Shown here: in pieces, positions 22,703 to 30,225 of the stretch
Layout of the letters: the number at the start of each line of letters is the position of its first letter
Position numbering within the stretch: the first letter of the stretch is position 1
Assembly (NCBI GenBank): GCA_934476315.1
Contig: CAKSNQ010000016.1
Location: 1 to 30,828 of the forward strand
DNA length: 30,828 nucleotides
DNA from: an uncultured Eubacteriales bacterium
GTDB lineage: Bacteria > Bacillota > Clostridia > Oscillospirales > CAG-272
Direction: 5' to 3'
Notes under the pieces: generated by a model
Database searches by the model: none
What the model saw: only the letters and a program-made list of their open reading frames with translations
What the model was told of the DNA's origin: nothing
Made by a program: the position numbers and the translations under genes

Positions 22703-23836
22703 TTACCAGCGGTCGCTCTTGTCGTCCGGGATGACACGCTCCATGGCGGCGATGGCGCACTCGATCATGTCGTCCTCCGGCTCAAAGACCGTCAGATGCT
22801 GGAGCCACAGCCCCGGCGCGGAAATGATTTTGGTCAGAACATTATCGTGTCTCCCGGCAAATTTGATCAGCTCGTACCCGACGCCGACCGTCACCGGGAT
22901 CAGAAGCAATTTGACCAGCACGCGGATGGGCGTCGCCCACATCGGCGGGATAAAGAATCCGATGATAATGCTGACCAGCACCATCAGAATCAGAAACGAC
23001 GTGCCGCACCGCGGGTGAAAACGCGGCATACGGCGGATGTTGTCCACCGTCAGCTCCAGTCCCGCCTCGTAGCAGAAGATGGTCTTATGCTCCGCGCCGT
23101 GGAACATAAAGGTACGGCGGATGTCTTTCATCAGGGAGATCAGCGACATATACGCGATCAGGAGGACGATCTTGCAGACGCCCTCGAACGCCGACTTCAG
23201 GTAGCGATTATCGGGGGAGAAAATGCGGTCGGGCAACCACGCGTAAATCTGCGCGGGGAGCCAGATGAACAGGGCGATCGCCAGGGCAAAGCCGAGGAGC
23301 GTGCTGATGACCATCATCGCGCCCATCGCCACCGACGAGCCTTTCCCGTCGGATTTCTTTTCCTCTTTCTTTTCATCGGACGGCTCGTCCGCCGCCGCGG
23401 TCGGGGATTCCGTTGTGCCCCCGGCGGTTTCGACGGGCTCCGCAGACATTTCGACCGACGCGGTTTCCGCCATTTCGGAGGTTTCGGTCACTTCGGCGGG
23501 CACCTCGGGCGTTACAGCCCCGGCGTTCTCCGCAGAGCACTCCGCCTCCTGCTCAAACCCCGAGATCTCGGCACTACGCATCAGGCACTTATAGCCGAAG
23601 CGCATGGAGTCCACAAAATTAAAAATTCCGCGGATAAACGGAAAGCGGAACACGCGCGAGCGCTTGGTACCGACGGTTTCCCACTCCTCAAGGACAATCT
23701 CCCCCGCCGGATTGCGCACCGCCATCGCCGTCCGCTTCGGTCCGCGCATCATGATCCCCTCGATCAGCGCCTGTCCGCCGATGGAGGTCTTGATATGACT
23801 TTGTGCAACACTGTCGTGCTTTTGCTTTTTGCTCAT
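22703..23836 (-). CDS. DUF1385 (YqhQ-family) membrane protein
   Basis: Family hallmarks are IGGQALIEGIMMRGP and RNPxGxI near the N-terminus, RxFRFPFIRGIFNFVDSM, and the central FHGAEHKTIFCYE followed by HPRCGTSFL. About four membrane helices follow. Between the N-terminal part and the first helix lies a 70-residue low-complexity insert rich in Glu, Thr, Ala, Val and Lys (about residues 95-165), probably disordered and on the cytoplasmic side. The molecular function of YqhQ is not established. The ATG at 23836 follows AAAGGGA; the longer frame to 23890 lacks such a site. A TATAAT lies at 23900-23905 in the gap upstream, but no good -35 box goes with it. Confidence 0.9.
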   Translation of the reverse strand: MSKKQKHDSVAQSHIKTSIGGQALIEGIMMRGPKRTAMAVRNPAGEIVLEEWETVGTKRSRVFRFPFIRGIFNFVDSMRFGYKCLMRSAEISGFEQEAECSAENAGAVTPEVPAEVTETSEMAETASVEMSAEPVETAGGTTESPTAAADEPSDEKKEEKKSDGKGSSVAMGAMMVISTLLGFALAIALFIWLPAQIYAWLPDRIFSPDNRYLKSAFEGVCKIVLLIAYMSLISLMKDIRRTFMFHGAEHKTIFCYEAGLELTVDNIRRMPRFHPRCGTSFLILMVLVSIIIGFFIPPMWATPIRVLVKLLLIPVTVGVGYELIKFAGRHDNVLTKIISAPGLWLQHLTVFEPEDDMIECAIAAMERVIPDDKSDRW

Positions 23837-23939
23837 GGTTTCCCTTTCTTTTTCTTTCCATCGGCGCACTCGCCGGAAAGACAACATCACATTACATTAT
23901 TATAGCCCTTTTTTGTTAACTGCCTGTGAATACGGCGGA

Positions 23940-24950
23940 TCATTTTTTCAAATCCCCAAAGAAACGGCACCCCTGCCACAGGTCCTCCGCCACGAGCGCC
24001 TTGTCAATGTCGTTGAGGACCGTTACCTTGCGGCGACTCCATTCGGGTGCGAGCAGTGCCTCGCCCATACCGTCACCCGTCAGCCTGCCGATCACGGTGT
24101 CGGGCGGCAGGAGCGTCAACGCTTCCACGACCCGCCCGATGTACCGCTCCCGCGTCATCGGAACATAGTCGCCGCACAGGTACATCTCGGCGAGCGCCGT
24201 CCCGCGGAGCACATGGAGCAGATGAATCTTCACCTGCTCCGGGTGCAGCTTTGCGACCTGTCGCACGCTTTCCTGCATCATCCCGTCGTCCTCACCCGGC
24301 AAGCCGAAAATGAGATGGACGCAAATGCCGATCTTCTCATTTTCCCGTCGCAACGCCTCAAAACCGCGACAGAACTGCGCCCAGGTATGTCCGCGCCCGA
24401 TGCGCGTCGCGGTGTCGTCGTTTGTGGTCTGTAACCCCAGCTCCACCGTCAGCACCGTGCGGCGGGCGAGCTGACCGAGGTAGGCAACCACGTCCGGCGG
24501 CAGGCAGTCCGCGCGCGTGGCAATGTTCAGGCCGACCACGCCGGGGAGCGCCAGTGCTGTTTCGTATTTTTCCCGCAGGACGGGGAGCGGCGCGTAGGTA
24601 TTGGTATGCGCCTGAAAATAGGCAATGCAACGATCCGTCTGCCATTTGCGGGAGAGCTGTTCACGCGTCAGGCGGTACTGCTCCTCCAGCGGGAGCGTCG
24701 GCGGGGCGGCGAAATCTCCGCTTCCCCGTCCGGAACAGTAAATACAGCCACCCCGCCCGCACGTTCCGTCGATATTGGGGCAACTAAAGCCCGCGTCCAG
24801 TGGGATTTTGGCGCATTTGCCGCCAAAGGTGCGGCGCAGGTAATAGTCGTAGGTATAGTACCTCTTGTTGGAGTCGGAAAACGGGTACGGGTTGCGCTCC
24901 GGTTGCGTGATCTTTTTTCCCGCTCTTTTCTCTGTTGCTGTATCCGCCAC
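23940..24950 (-). CDS. Radical SAM protein, YhcC/TIGR01212 family
   Basis: The iron-sulfur cluster motif lies in CPNIDGTCGRGGCIYC, with the last Cys pair spaced CxxC; the three cysteines binding the 4Fe-4S cluster follow the family spacing. Other family landmarks are YFQAHTNTYAPL, TRADCLPPDV, ELGLQTTND, VHLIFGLPGE and HLLHVLRGTALA. The substrate of YhcC proteins is unknown; RNA modification has been suggested. The start chosen is GTG at 24950, 8 nt after GGGAGG; the frame continues upstream to 24998, across the promoter region. It heads the leftward operon and has its own promoter at 24987-25015. Confidence 0.9.
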   Translation of the reverse strand: MADTATEKRAGKKITQPERNPYPFSDSNKRYYTYDYYLRRTFGGKCAKIPLDAGFSCPNIDGTCGRGGCIYCSGRGSGDFAAPPTLPLEEQYRLTREQLSRKWQTDRCIAYFQAHTNTYAPLPVLREKYETALALPGVVGLNIATRADCLPPDVVAYLGQLARRTVLTVELGLQTTNDDTATRIGRGHTWAQFCRGFEALRRENEKIGICVHLIFGLPGEDDGMMQESVRQVAKLHPEQVKIHLLHVLRGTALAEMYLCGDYVPMTRERYIGRVVEALTLLPPDTVIGRLTGDGMGEALLAPEWSRRKVTVLNDIDKALVAEDLWQGCRFFGDLKK

Positions 24951-24986
24951 CGCCGTTCCCTCCCGACCCTCCGGATTTCCCCTTCC

Positions 24987-25015
24987 ATTGTACCACATCC
25001 GCCCCCGCTTTGCAA
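24987..25015 (-). promoter_or_regulatory. Sigma-A promoter of the radical SAM operon
   Basis: On the minus strand TTGCAA (25010-25015) and TACAAT (24987-24992) are separated by 17 nt. It is back to back with the promoter of the glycosidase gene, the two -35 boxes being 46 nt apart. Confidence 0.8.
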
Positions 25016-25061
25016 GAGTTTTCTTCGGGGACGCTTTGCACGACGTCTTGCGCGCAACCCC

Positions 25062-25090
25062 TTGACAAGCCGTGGGATGTGTGCTACAAT
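25062..25090 (+). promoter_or_regulatory. Sigma-A promoter of the GH39-type glycosidase
   Basis: A consensus TTGACA (25062-25067) and TACAAT (25085-25090) are separated by 17 nt. Transcription would begin near 25097. Confidence 0.85.
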
Positions 25091-25093
25091 GGG

Positions 25094-25140
25094 ACGTAAT
25101 ACGAGGCGCGTCCGCTCACCTTCTCGGTTACGTGGACGCC
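25094..25140 (+). promoter_or_regulatory. Inverted repeats at the transcription start of the glycosidase gene
   Basis: Two interleaved inverted repeats follow the -10 box: ACGTAA (25094-25099) with TTACGT (25128-25133), and GGCGCGTCC (25105-25113) with GGACGCC (25134-25140, one bulged base). The first overlaps the transcription start and could be an operator; the second could form an RNA stem. No regulator gene is adjacent. Confidence 0.3.
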
Positions 25141-25185
25141 TTTCGTTTGCCACAGCGACGATTTCAAGCGAAAAAGGAGTCAGCC

Positions 25186-26523
25186 ATGAAAATCAGAACT
25201 GATTTTTCAAAAGCGATCGGCGCCATCAAGCCCATGCACGGCGTCGGACAGCCTCCGTTTACCGGCGGGGACTTTTCTATGTTTCATTACCTGGAGGAGG
25301 CGGGAATCCCCTACTCGCGTCTGCACGACGTGGGCGGTCCTTTCGGCGGCAACCTCTATGCGGATATTCCGAATCTGTTCCGCGACTTTGACGCCGACCC
25401 CTACGACCCGGCATCCTACGATTTTGTTTTCACCGACCGCCTGATCGAGCAGCTGATGGAGGTTCACTGCGAGCCGTTCTTCCGTCTGGGCGTCACGATC
25501 GAAAATTCCCAGGCGCTGAAGGCGTACCGTGTCTTCCCTCCCAAGGACCCCGCGAAATGGGCGGTGATCTGCGAACACGTCATCCGCCACTACAACGAGG
25601 GGTGGGCAAACGGCTATCACTACAACATCCGCTACTGGGAAATCTGGAACGAGCCGGACGATTGCTACACCGTGGAGACCTCCTACATGTGGCGCGGCAC
25701 GCCGGCGCAGTTTTACGAGCTGTACGACGTCGCGTCCAAGCATCTGAAGCAGTGCTTCGGCGACAGCATTTCGGTCGGCGGCTACGCGAGCATCGGGTTC
25801 GGCGCCTACCGCAACTATCCGGACCTTGGCGACATCGGCAGAAAATGCACCTGCTTTGAAGAATTTTTCTTTGAATTTCTCGACGGTTTCCTCCGCTACA
25901 TCAAGGAGCACGGCAGTCCGCTCGACTTCTTCTCGTGGCACACCTACGCCGACGTGAAGATCGCGCTTCGGCACGCCGAGGTCTGTCGTGAAATTCTGAA
26001 CCGATACGGCTTTGCCGACACACCCGACATTCTCAACGAATGGAACCCGAACCCCGTGGAGATCAAGCTCCGCAAAAGTAACATTCCCGCCGCCAAAGTG
26101 CTTGCCATCATGCTCGGCATGCAGCGCCGCACTCCCTCCGTGCTCTGCTACTACGATGCGCGGATCGGTCCGAGTGTCTACGGCGGGCTGTTCAACCCGG
26201 ATTCGTGGGAGCCCTACCCCGCCTACTATTCTTTCCGGGCTTTCAATGAAGCCTACCGACTGGGGAATGAGGTCGCGTGCGAGGGCGACGACCCCGACGT
26301 CTTTCTTCTCGCCGCACGGCGGAACGGAAAGGCGGTGCTCCTCATAGCCAACATCGGCGAGCAGAAGGAATGTCGGCTGGAATTCGCCGGCGCGGGCGCG
26401 CAGATCACGTCGGTACGCACGACGGATGCCGACCGCACCTACGCCGAAGCGGAACCGCCACGGGACGACGTTTTGTCGCTTCCGCCCTTCTCCTGCCACG
26501 AAATTCACCTCAAACTGACCTGA
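25186..26523 (+). CDS. GH39-type glycoside hydrolase (beta-xylosidase-like)
   Basis: This is a clan GH-A (beta/alpha)8 glycosidase. The acid/base Glu156 is in WEIWNEPD and the nucleophile Glu285 is in ILNEWNP, the arrangement seen in GH39. Other landmarks are the N-terminal SRLHDVGGPFGG, SWHTYAD and CYYDARIGPS. After the barrel (to about residue 380) a small beta domain follows that resembles the GH39 C-terminal beta-sandwich. No signal peptide is present, so it probably acts in the cytoplasm on imported oligosaccharides or glycosides. AAAAGGAG lies 6 nt before the ATG at 25186. The family includes beta-xylosidases and iduronidases; the exact substrate is not visible. No sugar transporter or regulator gene is adjacent. 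Confidence 0.85.
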   Translation: MKIRTDFSKAIGAIKPMHGVGQPPFTGGDFSMFHYLEEAGIPYSRLHDVGGPFGGNLYADIPNLFRDFDADPYDPASYDFVFTDRLIEQLMEVHCEPFFRLGVTIENSQALKAYRVFPPKDPAKWAVICEHVIRHYNEGWANGYHYNIRYWEIWNEPDDCYTVETSYMWRGTPAQFYELYDVASKHLKQCFGDSISVGGYASIGFGAYRNYPDLGDIGRKCTCFEEFFFEFLDGFLRYIKEHGSPLDFFSWHTYADVKIALRHAEVCREILNRYGFADTPDILNEWNPNPVEIKLRKSNIPAAKVLAIMLGMQRRTPSVLCYYDARIGPSVYGGLFNPDSWEPYPAYYSFRAFNEAYRLGNEVACEGDDPDVFLLAARRNGKAVLLIANIGEQKECRLEFAGAGAQITSVRTTDADRTYAEAEPPRDDVLSLPPFSCHEIHLKLT

Positions 26524-26625
26524 GAGGAGAACTCTGACCACGGTCCTCGCGGGCGGATTTTCCACCATCCCAGCCTGACAAAATCACCCTAAATATACAA
26601 GCCAACAAAACAAGGAGTTACCATC

Positions 26626-28020
26626 ATGAAATACGATACCCTGATCATCGGAGCGGGACCTGCGGGCATCTTCACCGCCCTGGAAATGCTGCGTTGCGGG
26701 AGCAAAAAGAAGATTGCCATCGTCGAAAAGGGACAGTCCGTGGAAAAGCGTTCCTGCCCGAAAAAAGTCACAAACAAGTGCGTCAACTGCAAGCCCTATT
26801 GCCATATCACCACCGGATTTTCCGGCGCGGGCGCGTTTTCGGACGGCAAGCTGTCGCTTTCCTGCGACGTCGGCGGCGACCTGCCGCGGCTGATCGGTGA
26901 GGACGTGGCGCAGGAGACGATCGACTACACCGACCGCATCTACCTTGAATTCGGCGCCGACACCCACATCGAGGGCGTCAGTGACCCCGAAGCCGTCAAG
27001 GAAATCCGCAAGCGCGCCATCGGCGCGGGGCTCAAGCTGGTTGACTGCCCCATCCGCCATCTGGGAACGGAAAAGGCGCAGGATCTGTACCTTGCCATCG
27101 AGCACGAGCTGCAAAATAAGGGCGTGGACATCCTGTTCGGTTGCGAGTGCAAGAACCTCGTCCTGCACGACGATGTCTGCACGGGCGCCATCATCACCCG
27201 CCCCGACGGATCGGATGAGCATATTATTGAAGCGGACGACGTGGTGGTCGCCACGGGACGCCGCGGCGCCGACTGGCTGGAGCATCTGTGCACCGAGCAC
27301 GGCATCGCGCACGAGCCGGGAACAGTGGACATCGGCGTGCGCGTCGAGGTGCGCAACGAAATCATGGAAAAGGTCAACGAGGTGCTGTACGAATCCAAGC
27401 TGATCGGCTATCCGCACCCGTTCAAAAACAAGGTCCGCACGTTCTGCCAGAACCCCGGCGGCTTTGTCAGCCAGGAGAACTACGACAACGACCTTGCCGT
27501 CGTCAACGGTCACTCTTATAAGGAGCTGAAGTCCAACAACACCAACCTCGCCATTCTGGTGTCGCACAACTTCAACACCCCCTTCAACCAGCCTATCGCC
27601 TACGCGCAAAAAGTCGGCGAGCTTGCCAACATGCTGGGCGCCGGGCACATTCTCGTGCAGCGCTACGGCGACATTCTCGACGGCAAGCGCACCTGGCCCA
27701 AGGAGCTGGCACAGAGCAACCTCAAGCCGACGCTTCCCGACGCGGTCGCGGGCGACATCACCGCCGCCATTCCCTACCGCGCCATGACCAATATCATCCA
27801 GTTCATTCAGGCGCTGGACAAGGTCGTTCCCGGCTTTGCCTCGGAGGAAACCCTTCTTTACGCACCCGAGCTGAAATTCTATTCCAACCGCGTCAAGATG
27901 GACGAAAACTTCATCACCAGCATCCGCGGACTGTACTGCCTGGGCGACTCCAGCGGCTGGACGCGCGGACTCATGATGGCGTCGGTCATGGGCGTTCTGA
28001 TGGGGCGTCGGCTGGCGTAA
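26626..28020 (+). CDS. FAD-dependent oxidoreductase, COG2509 family
   Basis: The N-terminal dinucleotide-binding motif is GAGPAG (residues 9-14), the second FAD segment is VVATGRRG, and the C-terminal FAD segment is GLYCLGDSSGWTRGLMMASVMG. A cysteine-rich stretch (CPKKVTNKCVNCKPYC) followed by TGFSGAGAFSDGKLS is characteristic of this uncharacterised dehydrogenase group. The substrate is unknown. AAGGAG lies 8 nt before the ATG at 26626. It is 102 nt downstream of the glycosidase with no clear terminator or promoter between, so it may be co-transcribed. Its 3' end overlaps the convergent transporter gene by 35 nt. Confidence 0.9.
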   Translation: MKYDTLIIGAGPAGIFTALEMLRCGSKKKIAIVEKGQSVEKRSCPKKVTNKCVNCKPYCHITTGFSGAGAFSDGKLSLSCDVGGDLPRLIGEDVAQETIDYTDRIYLEFGADTHIEGVSDPEAVKEIRKRAIGAGLKLVDCPIRHLGTEKAQDLYLAIEHELQNKGVDILFGCECKNLVLHDDVCTGAIITRPDGSDEHIIEADDVVVATGRRGADWLEHLCTEHGIAHEPGTVDIGVRVEVRNEIMEKVNEVLYESKLIGYPHPFKNKVRTFCQNPGGFVSQENYDNDLAVVNGHSYKELKSNNTNLAILVSHNFNTPFNQPIAYAQKVGELANMLGAGHILVQRYGDILDGKRTWPKELAQSNLKPTLPDAVAGDITAAIPYRAMTNIIQFIQALDKVVPGFASEETLLYAPELKFYSNRVKMDENFITSIRGLYCLGDSSGWTRGLMMASVMGVLMGRRLA

Positions 28021-28750
28021 AGTTCGCCCGTCGGCTCCGGCTTCTTTTCAGCAAGCACAGAAGCAAAAACAGCGCCGCCAGCGCGAATGTGATTCCGACG
28101 GACATCCCGCGTCCGTGTGCCATGCCAGAAAGAAGCCCCACGGCGCCCTCCCCGATGGTCGAAGCGTACAGCGCGCTCTGAATACGCGTCAACCCGAAAA
28201 TAACAAATACGGCAAACGATCCCCGCGAGAACCAAATCGCGGGGATTTCCCGTCCCAGAAAGCAGCCGAGCAGAAAGCCGAGAATGTCGGCGGCGTATAG
28301 CCCGAGTGATGCGCCGAGCATCAGCGGGAGCGCCTCACTCCAGTCGTGCTCCGCCGCGAGTGTCAGCGCGGTCAGCTGCGTTTTATCCCCCAGCTCGGCA
28401 AGAAAAAAGGTAATCCCCACACCCAGCATCGCACCGCCGCGGTGACATGGTTTCTTCTCCGCTGTAATGCTCTCCGCGTGTGCCCCCGCCTCTTCCCCGA
28501 TCGTGGCGTAGGCGAAATACAGGAAAGCGCCCCCCGCGAGAAGTCCCACGACGTCAGTGGGGAGGAAGTCCCCCGTCAGCGCCCCCAACCCGACGGCAAG
28601 TGTGTTCAGAAGAACGACCGCCACGGCGACGCCGGGCAGAATATCCCGTACGCGGTACTGCGACGCCATCGCCACCATGAGAAGCTGTGTTTTATCGCCC
28701 ATTTCCGCCAAAAACACCGTGGCGGCAACGCTCAGAAACAAAGACCTCAA
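27986..28750 (-). CDS. TMEM165/Gdt1 (UPF0016) family cation transporter
   Basis: This is a six-helix membrane protein with the two ExGDKT motifs that define the family, EMGDKT in the first half and ELGDKT at the start of the second. Family members transport Mn2+ or Ca2+; several bacterial ones export manganese. The start is uncertain: TTG at 28750 lies 9 nt after AGAGGGGG, while the longest frame uses GTG at 28759, which is too close to that site. A hairpin overlaps the ribosome binding site (28757-28792). No yybP-ykoY manganese riboswitch fits in the 40-nt gap to dinB. The 3' end overlaps the convergent oxidoreductase gene by 35 nt. Confidence 0.9.
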   Translation of the reverse strand: MRSLFLSVAATVFLAEMGDKTQLLMVAMASQYRVRDILPGVAVAVVLLNTLAVGLGALTGDFLPTDVVGLLAGGAFLYFAYATIGEEAGAHAESITAEKKPCHRGGAMLGVGITFFLAELGDKTQLTALTLAAEHDWSEALPLMLGASLGLYAADILGFLLGCFLGREIPAIWFSRGSFAVFVIFGLTRIQSALYASTIGEGAVGLLSGMAHGRGMSVGITFALAALFLLLCLLKRSRSRRANFTPADAPSERP

Positions 28751-28792
28751 AAAGAACACCCCCTCTGCGGCATTCTATGCGCAAGGGGGGTG
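28749..28792 (-). terminator. Terminator-like hairpin between dinB and the transporter gene
   Basis: In the minus direction CACCCCC pairs with GGGGGTG (28786-28792 with 28757-28763). The stem is extended inward by CTTGCG/CGCAGA with one mismatch, and is followed by TTCTTTTT (28749-28756). It looks like a terminator for dinB, but its distal arm contains the ribosome binding site of the transporter gene and its T-run the possible start codon. It may therefore act as a partial terminator or translational lock. Confidence 0.6.
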
Positions 28793-28797
28793 GATTA

Positions 28798-30060
28798 TTA
28801 GCGCGGCGGCACATCGCCGCCACCGCTTTTATCCTTGGGCGATTTGCAGTTGGAGATTCCCACATCCTCCTGACGGTACACGCCGCGGTAAATGCTGTCC
28901 ATTCCCTTTTTGCGGCGGATGGACATGAGCGCCTGCTCCAGCTTTTCCTCTTTCCGACGGCTCTCCCGCGCGCCCGGCGCTTCAAACAGCGACATCTGAC
29001 GGGCGGCGTTTTCGTCGTCCACCAACCCCTGCGCCGTCACGGTCAGCATCCGGATGTTGGTTCCCCTTTGGCGGTTGGTCAGCACCAGATCGACCGCCGC
29101 CTCAATAATATCCGAGAGCAACCACGTCGGAGCGTCCAACGAGCGCTGGCGCTGAATGGTGCGAAAATCGTGGTCGCGGATGCTCACCTGCACCACCGTG
29201 CATTTTTTCTTCATCTCGCGCAGGCGGTACGCCACCTCGTCGGAAAGCATGGTAATGGCGGCGCGGATCTGCTCCGCGTTTTGCAGGTCGTGGCGAAAGG
29301 TCGCCCCGTTGCCGACCGACTTCTGCTCCCTGCGCTCCCCGAACGGGTGCACCGGCTCCTCGTCCGTTCCCCGCGCGTACCGACGGAGCACCGCGCCCTG
29401 CTCGCCCAGTGTGCGTCGAAGCATTTCCTCGTCCGCCTGCGCCAGCTGTCCGATGGTCAGAATTCCGAGATGCTCCAGCTGTTGCGCGGTCTTTTTGCCG
29501 ACGAACAGCAGTTCCCGGACCGACATGGGATAGACCTTCGCGGCAAGCTCCTCCCTGCCGAACACCGTGGTCGCATCCGGCTTTTTGTAGTCGCTGCCCA
29601 ATTTGGCGAACACCTTGCAAAAACTCACGCCGACCGAGATGGTAATGCCGATCTCCCGTCGCACCCGCCCGCGGATGTCGTCCGCCATCCGGCGCGGCGT
29701 CATACCGAACAGCCTCAAGCTTCCCGTCACATCCAGGTAGGACTCGTCCACGCTGAACGGCTCGACAAGATCGGTATAGCTGAGGTAAATGGCGTTGACC
29801 TTTTGCGAAACCTCGTGATATTTATGCATGTGCGGCGGCAGGCAGACCAGCGACGGACACTTGGCGCGAGCGCTGTAAATTGTCTCCGCCGTGCGGACGC
29901 CGAACGACTTGGCAAGCTCATTTTTGGCGAGAATAATACCGTGCCGGCTCTCGGGGTCGCCGGCAACCGCCACGGGGCGCCCGGCAAGCTCCGGATGATC
30001 CAGAAGCTCGACCGACGCAAAAAAGCTGTTGCAATCGCAATGCAAAATCACCCTGTCCAT
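28798..30060 (-). CDS. dinB: DinB, DNA polymerase IV (Y family)
   Basis: This is an error-prone translesion polymerase. The first catalytic Asp (residue 9) is in HCDCNSFFASVE and the catalytic pair Asp105-Glu106 is in SVDESYLDV. SVGVSFCKVFAKLGSDYKKPD marks the palm, LLFVGKKTAQQLEHLGI is the thumb helix-hairpin-helix, and the little finger follows. A beta-clamp binding motif QMSLF lies at 355-359, followed by about 60 residues of charged tail. GGGGGGTGAG precedes the ATG at 30060. Its own promoter gives a leader of only about 11 nt. No LexA-type box is visible. Confidence 0.96.
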   Translation of the reverse strand: MDRVILHCDCNSFFASVELLDHPELAGRPVAVAGDPESRHGIILAKNELAKSFGVRTAETIYSARAKCPSLVCLPPHMHKYHEVSQKVNAIYLSYTDLVEPFSVDESYLDVTGSLRLFGMTPRRMADDIRGRVRREIGITISVGVSFCKVFAKLGSDYKKPDATTVFGREELAAKVYPMSVRELLFVGKKTAQQLEHLGILTIGQLAQADEEMLRRTLGEQGAVLRRYARGTDEEPVHPFGERREQKSVGNGATFRHDLQNAEQIRAAITMLSDEVAYRLREMKKKCTVVQVSIRDHDFRTIQRQRSLDAPTWLLSDIIEAAVDLVLTNRQRGTNIRMLTVTAQGLVDDENAARQMSLFEAPGARESRRKEEKLEQALMSIRRKKGMDSIYRGVYRQEDVGISNCKSPKDKSGGGDVPPR

Positions 30061-30077
30061 ATTCTCACCCCCCTTTT

Positions 30078-30106
30078 ATTGTACCCCGTGTTCCTCATCT
30101 TGTCAA
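30078..30106 (-). promoter_or_regulatory. Sigma-A promoter of dinB
   Basis: On the minus strand a consensus TTGACA (30101-30106) and TACAAT (30078-30083) are separated by 17 nt. Transcription would begin near 30071, so the message starts almost at its ribosome binding site. Confidence 0.85.
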
Positions 30107-30113
30107 GCGGAAG

Positions 30114-30149
30114 ACAAAAACACGGCGAGCCGAAAAAGCCCGCCGTGTT
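30114..30149 (-). terminator. Rho-independent terminator after asd
   Basis: In the minus direction a 12-bp stem (30138-30149 with 30119-30130, one G-U pair) closes on a 7-nt loop and runs into a T-tract. It ends the asd transcript about 76 nt past the stop. Confidence 0.9.
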
Positions 30150-30225
30150 GTAAAATGGAAAAGCCAAGCGTTCCCGGGGGGGCCGGATGAACCATACATC
30201 GCGAACAGACCGGGACCATACGGCG

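Noticed and set aside
21998..23905. 635-codon open frame on the plus strand
   Set aside because: It is antisense to nagB and the DUF1385 gene, with the same His/Arg-rich shadow composition.
25207..26568. 453-codon open frame on the minus strand
   Set aside because: It is antisense to the GH39-type glycosidase, which has intact catalytic motifs.
28751..28800. Manganese (yybP-ykoY) riboswitch before the TMEM165/Gdt1 gene
   Set aside because: Only about 40 nt separate dinB from the gene and the conserved loop sequences of that riboswitch are absent.
28687..30153. 488-codon open frame on the plus strand
   Set aside because: It lies opposite dinB and its composition is that of an antisense shadow.
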